NCBI GenBank assembly: GCA_973895155.1
Contig: OZ316891.1
Coordinates: 16,058,001-16,122,000 of the forward strand
DNA length: 64,000 bases
Source of the DNA: Marsupella aquatica
Lineage: Eukaryota; Marchantiophyta
Direction: 5' to 3'
The stretch's first letter is position 1. The number at the start of each line of letters is the position of its first letter. The notes under the pieces were generated by a model, which saw only the letters and a program-made list of their open reading frames with translations, made no database searches and was not told the DNA's origin. Below are positions 24,182 through 34,901 of this stretch, piece by piece. A program made the position numbers and the translations under genes.

Positions 24182-24444
24182 GACCTCCAGAAGTCAAGGG
24201 ATTAGCATTTTGGGCCACATTTTCCTTTAGAAATATCTACAGCTTGGTTATACACTACATTAGTGTGCGTACAACTTTGTAGACAGGTGACCTCCAGAAG
24301 TCAAGGGATTAGCATTTGGGCCACATTTTCCTTTAGAAATATCTACAGCTTGGTTATACACTACATTAGTGTGCGTACAACTTGGTTATACACTACATTA
24401 GTGTGCGTACAACTTGGTTATACACTACATTATTGTGCATACAG
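24182..24444. repeat. Nested tandem repeats (about 107-bp and 32-bp units)
   Basis: A unit starting GACCTCCAGAAGTCAAGGG occurs at 24182 and again at 24289. Its 3' part, CTTGGTTATACACTACATTA plus GTGTGCGTACAA, then repeats twice more in tandem (32-bp period, to 24444). This fits replication slippage inside CACTA-2. Confidence 0.9.
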
Positions 24445-24602
24445 CTAGACCGGTTTGTCAATCCTACGAATGCTTTGAAGCTTCATGCCTTCCACTACTT
24501 CTAGGAGACTCCTGCAACTTCCACCATCCTGTTGAGCATCGTGTTCGGCAAGGACCGCATTTGTTGTCTGAAATTTTTGCAGAATTGCACAACAAGACCA
24601 AC

Positions 24603-24694
24603 CTGTGATGGCAAAAGGGCTGTGTGCGCGAAGAGTGTCTAAGTAGGGCACGTTCTTTTCTTCGTCAACCACAGCACCAGGTGGTCCACCATCA
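24603..24694 (-). other. Exon-like fragment, possible captured host exon
   Basis: The minus strand reads DGGPPGAVVDEEKNVPYL, DTLRAHSPFAITG, bounded by a CAG acceptor (TGTACAG) and a GT donor (CACAG/GTTGG). It looks like a real protein exon but I do not recognise the parent gene. Confidence 0.35.
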
Positions 24695-27600
24695 CTGTAC
24701 AACATTCTGGTGGCCCTTGGATCATACAGTTCTGGGTATAGTTATGGTCGCATGCAAAGATCTTGGACCCCTGGCGTTGAAAGAGAGAGTGAGAGAGATC
24801 CGATTGCGCCCTTACGGCATTCTTTCATTTCATTCCTTCGGTGCCTAATCGATTATCCCACTGCCGCCCACCCATCAACGTGACACCAATAATTTTCTCA
24901 CATCATTGCTGCACTGATTCACAACACTATGCTATAACTACAGAGGGGGAGACGACAGACGGAAGCAATCAAGAGCACCTGGGGGACCGTGGTGTCTCTC
25001 TCACCATAGTAACCGAGCTTCCAATCCTGCAGCGTGTTTGGACAAATATACTAAACAGAGGTAGTCATGTTTTCATTAATTTGGATGAAAAGGCTCTAGA
25101 GCAGCAACCACATAAGATTAACGGAGCGTCTTCATTGTAAAGATTCTTTCCGTCCTCCAACATAGCATTCATCTATACGTTAAAGAAGAAAGAACAACGA
25201 GAATTTCAGTGAGGTGAAATAGGAGGACAAGGATCCATAGGCAAGTTTGCAAAGGCCTTTGCCACCGTCACACCATCCTTCTTAACTTCACGATAACCAA
25301 AACTTTGCTCTGTACCACATTTCGACCTTGGAAAAGAGTTACAGATTCACAAAGCAATGAGTGATTGGTACAAGGATGTCACGCACCTACGACACACCTA
25401 GACATAATTTTATGAGGGACGGACAATAATTACGTTAAGCAGATGTCTTCTACACCTTTGGGCCCATGGTAACCTTCTCAGCATTCGGTAATTCATCAAC
25501 ACCTTGGAGTGTAAGAGCCCTCGAATTGCCTCGACTCCAAACCTGGTATCCTTCGATCCATAAATTTGCACCAGTTTCGACCTGCTGCATTCTCAACTCC
25601 GAATCAGACCAACACAAGAGCATCTGTCTGGTAACTGCGTTAAGGACAAACGCTCAGGGTCAATTGCTACGATCTAAAAACATAGTACAGATGGACGGAG
25701 AGTTACAATTCACCTCCAATGCTGTAATTCGAGAGTACGAGGTTGTGAACACTACTTCTTCACATGCTTCCTAGTTAGTATAGTACGACTATGTCTGCTA
25801 GCGACTCTACAATCTGCCGGATGGATAAAATCTACCGGCAGTGGATGGAATCTTTGGAATTGGGAACTGAATAGTCGAATCTATCCAGGACCAATTCAAT
25901 AGTGAACTATTTGGACAGGAGGGTCCGTAGTGCACATAGATACTGGAGTAACCTCACTTCTCATCGCACTGTTGAACGAATCAAGAAGCATAAAATTGCC
26001 AACTTCAAGAGAAAAAACACACGACCTACTTCATGGTTGACTGAAAGAAAAGCCACCCACCTGCCTGGCCGCAATTTGAGTGTAGCGGAGAAATTTGTGA
26101 ATGTTCCTGTACTCTCTGGAGACAAGGATTCACCTCGCGTCCAATTATCAAACGACCCCATCACTGTGACGTCCTGGCAAACAAAAGCATTAGTATAGAG
26201 AAGGAAAAGAACGACAACAAAAACCAAGATCAGATCTAATTTCAACAGGGAACCTATCAAATACTACTCAATACAATAAGGGCCAACTCGCATGTGTGCG
26301 TCCTCAAAAATGCGGCCCTTGGCCTACGCAAAAAACAACCCTTGATCATCAGAAGCAAGCAAGGCATGCGATGGATCAAGAAGTCAATGCAGTTGCCCCC
26401 GGTGAATTTCTGTGATTCCCTCCGCCCTCGTGCACTTCATTGTGGTTGCGCCCCATAGTTAAATTATTGTTGAGAAAACTGTTGCATGCCAATCTGAAGA
26501 ACACGAAAACAATTTTGCCTCTGCAGCTCTTTACGAGTAGTCATTCTGAGCTGGGACAGGGCAGAAAGGACACGCAAACACATTGTCGTCATTCGTTAAT
26601 GCCAGGATCTCATATTCGAGGTAAGGTAAATACAGAGTGTTCATGCATGAACCTGCATCTTGGCAGCTCAGTCTTGACATTGTACTTGACAATCGGACGT
26701 CTTAGAGAATTGAGATATCTCTTAGGACAATTGAAACTCAGGCACTCTCTTCAGTACTATCGAATCCAAGATGCGAAAATGGATACTGAGATGGCAGCTC
26801 AAAGCAGCTTTGAAGCAACATAAAAAACCTTGGGATAAGGCTACCACCGGAGGACCCCAGGTTCTGGATAGTCACTTCCAGAAAGCAAGTGGGTTCCAAG
26901 ATCATGGAACGCCGTTGTGTGGAAGCCTACACACATGTGTTCGCTATCACCCAAGGCAAAGCCAAAGGATCTTGCTTGAAACTCTTTCTCAAGATGTTCA
27001 AAATCATTGTTCTCTGCCACGGGTGACTCTTCAGAGCCCTGAAATTATTCGATAGTCACGCCTACTACGATTACCGCCTCATCAGTGAGCTAGAAGCAAA
27101 TCTTTTGCAAGATGAAGCAGGCCGAGGAAGGATCAGCAACTTAGTTGGAGAATCGGAAACTCCAGCTATAAAACACATATTCCCGGATGATCGCTACACC
27201 AGCGAACGTTCACAAACACGTCCTAAAGTATCACAATATTGTCACCAATCCTCACTTCCTTATAGAATACAACGATTTCTCCGTGGATTATTTGGTGCAC
27301 AGTGACACGAGGGGAAGAAATGATGAAGAAGCAAAATATGTTTTCAAAGGCATAACTCTATAAATCCAAGCTCCCAGTTCGCAAATCCATCTTATTCCAC
27401 TACGTACCATGACCAAAATCTCATACCCTAAAAAGATGCCCTGCAGCTCCCATACACTACTTTGTCCCAAAATACAGATCCCGGCTCTTACACAAACCTC
27501 AAGAAAAGATAAACCCAGGACCTGATCACCTCTTCCGCTTACTACGACCGTGTCCCAGCAGGGATTCCAAAGACGAAGACAAAAGAAAATGCACTACAAG

Positions 27601-27940
27601 ATGGGGTGAATAATCGACTGACAGCCAAGAATAGAAGAGCAAACGAAGAAAACCCACCTTGCAACACTCACAAAATGCTGTCGCAGGCTCTGCATTGTCG
27701 CAGCCCGCTGACTGCCCGTATCATGAATTGCGCATGAAGCACTACTGTAAAACTGCAAAACCAGCAACTTAACTCGGACGACAGGCTGAATGACAGTTAC
27801 TTTCCAAAGCTCTCGTTGTCTTTGCACGCCCTCACACCACTCAACTGTTGAAGGGCCACGCAGCAAAAACCTACTTTTCCATAGCGATTGAAGCTCATAG
27901 TCTAATGCTTTAATCTACGTCCTAAGTGAAAGTTTGCAAA
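24695..27940. other. CACTA-2 interior with scattered exon-like pieces
   Basis: There is no continuous gene. Several short stretches read like real protein on one strand or the other, e.g. plus 27195-27355 (HKHVLKYHNIVTNPHFLIEY, continuing to a stop) and plus 27060-27150 (AYYDYRLISELEANLLQDE). A plus-strand piece at 25690-25750 (DGELQFTSNAVIREYEVVN) could be the other half of the CBM48 exon in inverted orientation. I read the region as a patchwork of captured fragments; sources are unidentified except for CBM48. Confidence 0.4.
26061..26173 (-). pseudogene. Captured CBM48 (AMPK-type glycogen/starch-binding) exon
   Basis: Minus strand, acceptor TTGCCAG/GACGTC and donor GGCAG/GTGGGT frame a 113-bp exon. 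It encodes DVTVMGSFDNWTRGESLS, then TFTNFSATLKLRPGR. The GSFDNW..G core and the F..TL.LRPG strand are diagnostic of the CBM48/AMPK1-CBM fold in plant starch-binding proteins (PTST/FLO6 type). The next strand (YE.KF.VDG) is missing downstream, so only this exon was taken. It lies inside CACTA-2 with no promoter or partner exon in line, consistent with transposon gene capture. Confidence 0.7.
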
Positions 27941-29292
27941 TCGAGCAAGGTGACCCTGTTTGAATATTGGCGACCATCAGGCTCCACCCCTCCTTTCTCG
28001 CTACCATTCCCCCATGTGATGGTTAAGCTTCTCAGGACACAATCAATCGCACAAATGTAGCTTAAAGCAGGACCTCACTAAGCACACTATCGGTTAGGAC
28101 CTTACAGACATAGAGGTGACATAGAGATAGATAGGTCAATGCAACCTTACTTGGGCCGATGCAGCATGTCTCTTGACAATGTGAAGCAGCGCAGCATTCC
28201 TCCGCCTAGCTCGCAGTGATCCTCCGCCTTGCTTGCAGTAACCAGCCTCCGCCTACCTAGCTTGCACTGTCACGGCTGCAACTTTTTGTGCAATGACTTG
28301 GCCCTCCTGCCAACTGTGAGCTCCCAAAAGTATGTCGAGCAGATGTACACTCAAGCTCGACCTCGCAGAGCTCAACTCCAAGTCGGCAGCTCTCACTTGA
28401 AACTCAATAGCAGCTTAGCTCACCAGCAGGTTGAAAAGCGACAATGGACTCCCCTCAAAACTGATTGGCAGACCTCCACACTGACGCTCGTAGCAGGCCA
28501 ATCCTAAACACATTTGCACCCTAAAGTCCAATCGCGCTCAAACACTTTCATTGCCCCCTACAGGAAGTTCGCGAAGAGTGCAGCTGGAATGAAGGTCGTC
28601 GACTCCCAATTTCCCTCGCAAAACCAACCTCCGCGGCACACTGACCCTGAACACTTAGGGCAAGTAGTACGTGCCCCAATTTCTCTCGCAAAACCAACCT
28701 CCAAGGTACACTGACCCTGAGGGAAAGTAGTACCCCTCACATGTGGGCAGCTATCGAGTGACTTAGCAAACAGGTTGGTTTGGACATAAAAGAACAAATG
28801 CAAATGACTTAGCAAAAAATTCAATGTGGGGAGAGTGCATTTTGGTCAAGAACAAGGCCAAATATAGTCAGGTATGACCCCACATTATAAGTGAAAGTAC
28901 CCACCATTTTGATGAAAACCCCCATATTTATACCCATTTAGATTTGGACTTATTGAACCATGAGTGTGCAATATGTAGTTGCACCGGGAGTTGCACATTA
29001 GGGATTGGCATCCGAAATTGGCTAATGGGGTATGCATGCTGACGGAATTTTTAAAAATGATGTCCAATGCACTATTGTGGAGTAACTAACATAACTTACC
29101 TATTTCTTACTTACCAGTGTTACAATAGCGACATTGGATAAAGTTGTAAGCATGACTTCCCACAGCCTCACCAAAACTTAGTTGGTATGATGTAACTAAC
29201 ATGACACCCACAAACTTGGAGTCGCATATTTATGAAGGTCTTGCACAAGTCACATAGGGGAGGGTCTCAGAATGGGTGGTTTTCTTCTAGTG
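27941..29292. repeat. CACTA-2 right terminal region, shared with CACTA-1
   Basis: This is the counterpart of 13346-14691, ending in the terminal inverted repeat TTCTTCTAGTG. Differences include small indels (for example an extra GACATAGAGGT near 28110). Confidence 0.92.
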
Positions 29293-29389
29293 AGTAAAAA
29301 TCCATTAGGAGAATCACGCTTGGACCGAGGCGCCGACTTCAACTCATTATCGACGACCAAAACGGCCAGGCCTCCTCACGCTCGGGCTC

Positions 29390-31953
29390 ATCCTGGCACC
29401 TCCATAAGAGAGGAGCCGATGGCGTTGTGAGCTATTTGCTCATTTCTACCTTTTGGAATTTGCGGACGCTGCCATTCACCCGCCTTTTTGCTCGAATCAA
29501 GCTGACCTTTACAAGGAGATTATCGAGGGACAAGAGCAGAATGTGGCGAGATTTAGTCAGGACGAGCAAGGCCTCCACAAGCACGAGGACCAGTCGGGTG
29601 GGAACGCGGACTCGACGAACCGGACTACAAGGTTAGTATGACCCTTACAGCCTTGGGATTTTGGACCTTGTTTGGCGAGGTAGGTGCTAAGTTCTCCGAG
29701 ACTTACTGGTACTCTTGTCCCGAGAAATCCGCTTACAAACAAAGATACGCGAAGCTGGTGGCCAAGGTAGCACTGGTTAATTGCGAGAAGACAACCATCA
29801 CCAGGGATTCCAACTACAACGAGTTGCGAGACTACATCACCGAGCTATATCTCAGCGAGGAAGGGCTTAGATCGGTAGCAGAGGCAATTCTTGAGGTCCC
29901 AGCAAAGTTCTTTAGGCTAAAGGGCAGCCAGCGGCTTACTCAAGCGGAGTTTGACAAGATTCCGGGGTACCTAGACCAGCAGATCGCAGCCAAAAAGCGC
30001 CAAGAAGACATCAGCAGACAACGGGAAGCGGCGTGTAATCTTACTTTCCTCGGGGAAAGTTCCAACGCCTTTGACTGGGATATGGCCACCCCAACACCAC
30101 CAGCACCTCAGCCGATGACCACCGGCGTACCTCCGAACCGGTCCCAAGTCCGACCAGTGATCAACACAAAGTGTTCTTTGGGTTCCGAGCGAGTTAGTCC
30201 GCAACGCGAGCAGCGTTCTCGTAAGCGGCCAAGGACGACGCCGGCCCCCGAATCAACAACGCAAACCAACGCCGCGCCTGCACCTGCCCTGGCAAACCCC
30301 CCGGCCAACTAGACCCGACGGCCCCCGGATAACCCGAAGTCCAACTTATTACAGGTGATCCGCGTCCCCGAAGTAGTCTGGATCACGATCAAGAAACTCG
30401 AACACGCGGACTATCTCAAGGAGCATAAGTTGGAGCCGTTCGCTCACTTGCTATGGAGACCATGCACCGCCGGGCCAAAGGAGATTTGTGAGTTCATCTC
30501 CAATTTCGACACCAACGCATCGACCACTAAGGTTTTAGGGCAGACCTTATCACTCACGGAGCATCGGTTGGCACAGATCTTCTACCTGCCAACCGGGCCG
30601 GTGCCGGTTGAACTCCAAATTTGGGATAAGGAGTATACACCTCAGCACTTCAAACCCGAGGGTAAGATGAACAATGGATACAAGCAGGGGTCGTGCACCA
30701 ACTTAATCTGCATGGAGCGGCTTAACTTCATACGGACTACCGTACACATGATTGAGCCACGATCCGAGATCTCCCTCTGCACGATCGTGCAGGTGGAACA
30801 ATACAAACGGCGGAATTGGACCCAATTCTTTTACCGAAGATTCTCGGGGGAGCTGAAGCGGGCTCAGGGTGGTATGGCTATTGCGGGGAAGACTTACTTG
30901 GGAAGTCATATCGCCATCATCCTCGCCTGGTACAAGGCACGGCGGGAGGCCAGAGGAAAGAATATGGCCACCTCAGCCCCGACTAATGTCACCCCCGCCC
31001 CAGAGGAGGCAACCCCGAGCGCGCGGACTACCGCTCCTCGGCCAAACCCCGAGCCGGAAGCCCCGACTAATACTCCGTCACCTCCTCCTGTTGAAATTCC
31101 GCCGCCCCCTTCCTTCGAGCCTCCGCTACCCGCGGTACAACCACCCCCAATCCCTCCACCACCTGCAGAAACCTTCCCCTCCCAAGCGCAGACTACGGAG
31201 GAGATCGTTGCCCCGCTCGAGGAACCGCCGGTACCCGAGAGGATGGAGGACTACCAAGTAGCCCCGGGGACCATGGCCTACGACCTGGTCCAGAAGTTTA
31301 GCCAGACTATGTCTGGGGAGCTGGTGATGTACATCGGAAAACAAGTCTCGGCGTACTTTCAACCAGCCTTCTTCATGTTAGAGCACCAACCACGGATCGT
31401 AAGCCGCTTGGACGAAGAACTCATGGCAAAGGGGAATGAGATCGGGCGCCTCCAAATGCTGGTAGAGCACCTTGAGGAGGAGGCCACTACCCGCCGCGAG
31501 GAGTTAGTCCGCACCATCGAACAGAGGGATGGACTAACGCAGGAGTTGAGCGGAGCGCAAGCAGATCTCAAGAAGCTGGATGACACCGTGCTTCAATTGC
31601 ACTCAAAATCTTTGGCTCGGGTTACCAGCCTGACCGACCTCAACAAACAATTCCTGCAGGTAGCTCAACAGGTAGCTAGTCTTTCCGCCGAACGGGATAA
31701 ATTGCTGGCGCAGGACCAGACCCATCGCGACTCCATTAACCAGCTCAACCTGGAGGTAGTGCGGCTCCAGACAGAGGCCGATGAAGTTGCAAACAAGGCG
31801 AAGGAGGCGGTGCGGGACAACAAGGCCTTAGAGGATCGCGTTGCCCTGCTTGTCCTCCAGCGGGGAAAACCTGGGCCCACCTCTAATCAAGGCGGCTCGC
31901 GGTCTCGCCCCGAGAGGGGGACAAACCCTGGTCCAACCACAACACACACATAA
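29390..31953 (+). pseudogene. LTR-encoded ORF of unit B (helical - mobile-domain-like - coiled coil)
   Basis: Part 1 (about 29430-29640) reads ELFAHFYLLEFADAAIHPP and QADLYKEIIEG, matching the A-family N-domain. Part 2 (29638-30312) is helical, then Pro-rich with a basic patch (KRPRTTP). Part 3 (30355-31953, 532 residues) has SLTEHRLAQIFYLPTG, NGYKQGSCTN, HMIEPRSEIS, VQVEQYKRRNW and GSHIAIILAWYKA, then a Pro-rich linker and a coiled coil of about 190 residues. Joins near 29640 (AAG/GTTAGT) and 30355 (ATTACAG/GTGATC) look like splice sites, so this may be an intron-bearing gene with one or two stops. The core resembles plant mobile-domain or putative plant transposon proteins; that assignment is unverified. 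Confidence 0.65.
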
Positions 31954-32941
31954 GGGGTGGTTAGCAAAGGGTGGAAGCAGGCGCTGCGCGAGGCAGTTGA
32001 GTCAGCGGCATCTTTTGGTTAAGCGTAACGACAGAATAGCTATCATTAGGCGCCGATTAGCGGCAGTAGGAAGAATTAGGACCAAATCAGTTAGGAGCAG
32101 CCAGTGTAGGATGGAGTCCATCAACGGACCAGATTTTGTCAGTAGGCTTAGCTGCTGCCATTCCGGTTAGCACTCTTGTCGTCAACGGTCAACCAGTTAG
32201 TACGGCACGGCCAGTTAGTCAGAGGGTATTTAGTCAATAGGTATTGCCCCGAAAGGTAGTATCCTCCGGTTCCCTTCCGCAAATGTAGTATTTAGGCTTC
32301 CTCTTTCGCTATGGAAGGGGGAGAAGGCTTAGTTATCTCGGCAGAAGAAAAGGCGAGACACAGGGAGTCCCGGCCTGAGTAGGGTCAGAGCGCACCAAGG
32401 AGTGAGAGCTAGAGTCGAGCTTGCTGGGCAAGTGCAAGGCGGGGCCTCGTAGAAACTGGGCATCGACTGCCGTTGGGCCTGCTGACCCCCTTAGAAGTCG
32501 AGTCAACCATGTAAACTGATGCTTCGCTGAGTAAATGTAGTCTTTTCCCTCTAATGTTTCCTCGAGCAACTGGTGTTGTGTGTATGCTTTGTCTGGGCAA
32601 AGGCGCCATTTCAAGGGACGTACCGGGTGCGGACTAATGGTAGGGATTGCCACCCATTGCATGTCACAAGGTTCTATCGCATTGATGGCTTGAAAGCCCC
32701 AAGCCGGGAGTTAGTCCGAGTCACTAACTAAGGGAAAATTCCAGCGGTGGAAAATAAAATATACCTATGACTAGTACGAATTGCGTAAGCATTATACCAG
32801 TAAGTTTATCGACTTAGCCCAACTTAGGGCTAAACGGGGCCACTACACACCTCCTTGCCCGAACCCTCACCCCTACTGGTGGTCGAGGTTGCGCCATGGA
32901 ACTAAACTGGATTTAAGGCCCAGGTTAGGGACGCGATAGCA
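31954..32941 (+). repeat. 3' tail of unit B
   Basis: Non-coding, about 0.98 kb from the ORF stop to the unit end. It shares order and short motifs with the A-family tails at 36000-36817 and 50700-51527 (ATTCCAGCGGTGG near 32740, TTGCCCGAACCCTCA near 32860), which indicates a common ancestral LTR design. Confidence 0.6.
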
Positions 32942-34555
32942 GGTACTACAGGGAGGACATGACAAAATTCGTCAAGAATTATGACGACGTCCGTCAACAT
33001 ACTCGGTTGTGGGGGAGGAATATGTCCCTCACAGAGGAGCGGCTCAGGATGATATTCGGGCTACCCAAGGGAGATCACCGAGTCGAATCACGGGCTCCCA
33101 GGGGCAAAGGAGCCAAGTACCAATCCTCGAGTTTTCCCTCCGAGGGGTCAGTGGACAACGGGTTCGTGATGAGGACCTGCCTCATCCGCGAGATAGCCGA
33201 GCGATTGGAGTTCCAGAGGTACGCCCTCCACATGATGGAACCCCGGGGGGAGATCTCCGCCGCCCAAGTTAACCAGGTCGAGAACTATCGACCTAGGAAG
33301 TGGGCGTCGTACTTCGCTAAGAAGTTCCATGAAGAGATGGAGCGGCGAAGGAAGACGCTGTACATTGGTGGGAAGGCGTATTTCGCTAGCCACATCAAGA
33401 TCATTCTTGAGTGGTACGCCCGGTTTGATCGACGAACCCTTCCCCGTGTCAACGTTACAAAGCTGGTCCCGGCTAGGTGGGTTTTCCAGGCCTTGGAGAG
33501 ACGGCCCCAACCCGAGGCCCGAAGTCCAGCGGACACGCCAGCTTCACCCACCCCCCCTCCACAAGTAGTTGTAGTAGTAACCGAAGAGGTACCGGATGGG
33601 TCGGTTGTCGCAACCATTGATGCGACCCAACAAGCCGGGCTAAGTAGAGAAGTCGGTACGACGGAGGTCTTACCCGAGCCAGGGTCTCCCAAAGACCCAC
33701 CGGTGGCTATTTCGGAGGACCGGGCATGGCTGCAGGAGGACACTCCAGCCCCTTCCAACGTTACGTCCCCAGGGCTGGACGTCACTGCCCCGGCCCCCGC
33801 GCGTGTTGATGTCTGCCCGTGCCCAACTCCGGACAGGCACAACCTGGACCACCCGGAACTCTTCGTACCGGGTACATTTCTGAACGGGCTTCTGGGAGAT
33901 TTCTCTCATCAAATTGCTCGGGATACCGGGGAGTTCATGGCCCGGAAGGTAGCCTGTTTCTTCAATCAAGAGTTGGTTGCCATAGTAAAGGCAGGTTGGG
34001 CCCAGTCAGAGGCCCTTCAGAGGATAGAGCGGTACCGGGTGGAATCTGTGTACCTAAAGAACGAAGTTGCAGCTCAAGAGGCTGAGCTTCTGCAACTACG
34101 ACCCAAGGTTGCAGCCGCCGATGAGTTGTTAGCAAAGGCGCACGCTCTTACCGCCCTAGCCGAACAGGCCAAAGCTGGGAACGAGGCCGAGATTACACGA
34201 CTCCGGAACCAGATTGATAGTTTGAAGAATCAAACTGTCACCTGGCAGAAAGACCTGGAGGAGGCCGAGGAACGGGCCCAGCGGGACACGGCGGAGATAG
34301 CCACGCTGCAGGCCGAGGTGGCGCGGCTCTAAACCGAGGCCGAGAAGCAGGACCAGCTGGCGGGTAAACTGACGAGCGACGCCCAGCAGCTGGAGGAGGC
34401 ATGTCATGAGGCAACAAAGGAGACAAACGCGGCGAGGCAAGAGAACGAATCTCTGCTGGACCAGGTCCAGCTCCTCAAGGCGGACAATGACAGGCTTCGA
34501 AGGCAGCGGGATGGCCGCTCCCATTCGGGCGGCTCTGGCAAGCGTGCCAGGCATT
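32942..34555 (+). pseudogene. LTR-encoded ORF of A1, C-terminal part
   Basis: Continues the ORF interrupted by unit B at SLPWNTCR. It has the core (MSLTEERLRMIFGLPKG, NGFVMRTCLIREIAERLEFQ, HMMEPRGEISAAQV, RPRKWASYF, GGKAYFASHIKIILEWYARF), a Pro-rich linker, HPELFVPGTFLNGLLGDFSH and then a long coiled coil. A TAA at 34330 replaces CAA found in A2; the frame then runs to the native stop at 34555. From about 33180 onwards it is almost identical to A2 (39640-41011), while upstream it is clearly more diverged. Confidence 0.75.
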
Positions 34556-34620
34556 AGCAGCGGAGTAGGAATAGATTAGGATTAGGACTCGCTTAGTCAG
34601 GCTCTTGGGACAGGCACCTG

Positions 34621-34901
34621 TGTGACGCCAATGACATGGTCCTTATTTTGTAATCTGATTAAGTAGGTTGCTGTATGCAAGGAGTAGCTATTGATATTGC
34701 ATAACAATTAGCAAGATGGCAAGAATAAGGGCAATCATGGCGTTAAGAGTAGGGAAATAAAAGCTATGTCGCGGGTGGTCGATGACCATATCTCTTTCAA
34801 TATGTCACCAAATCCGGATCTGTAAAGAGCATTGGAAAGATCTGGTCAAGGCGAGTAAAATCGATATAAAACACTTGAGAAACGGAGGTGTATTAAGAAA
34901 G
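34621..34901 (+). repeat. 281-bp segment shared with 41075-41355
   Basis: It starts TGTGACGCCAATGACATGG and ends GTGTATTAAGAAAG, essentially identical to 41075-41355. In both places it follows the A ORF tail at the same point (GGCACCTG) and replaces the normal A tail. What follows differs. It may be the end of an alternative LTR form or a remnant of another element. Confidence 0.85.

Larger units (their letters stand above)
19244..29292 (-). mobile_element. CACTA-2: complete CACTA transposon, 10.05 kb
   Basis: The left end is CACTAGAAGAATCC and the right end GGTTTTCTTCTAGTG: inverted repeats of 11-12 bp starting with CACTA. The flanks are AGT on both sides (19241-19243 and 29293-29295), the 3-bp TSD expected for CACTA. 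It is inserted in unit B. It has GTGACT subterminal motifs at the left, a spliced TnpA-like gene (20098-23776, minus), scrambled exon-like pieces (24.6-27.5 kb) and a 1.35-kb right terminal region shared with CACTA-1. No tnp2 transposase is present, so it would depend on another copy for movement. Confidence 0.93.
19036..32941 (+). mobile_element. LTR-like unit B (probable solo LTR), split by CACTA-2
   Basis: B interrupts the A1 ORF exactly between two copies of AGGTA (19031-19035 and 32941-32945); GGTA with TG...CA ends fits equally. It starts TGACATGG and ends GCGATAGC(A). After removing CACTA-2, B is only about 3.85 kb and has no terminal direct repeats and no pol, so it behaves as a solo LTR. 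It carries one long ORF (about 29390-31953) homologous in layout to the A and C ORFs, followed by a tail of about 0.98 kb. The tail shares short motifs with the A tail (TGCCCGAACCCTCA, GGTGGAAAATAAAATATACC-like). The exact 5' base is uncertain by one or two positions. Confidence 0.7.

Noticed and set aside
33285-34554. Minus-strand ORFs of 130-185 residues opposite the A ORF
   Set aside because: The same antisense frames recur in every A copy simply because the sense strand is conserved; composition is low-complexity with no domain.
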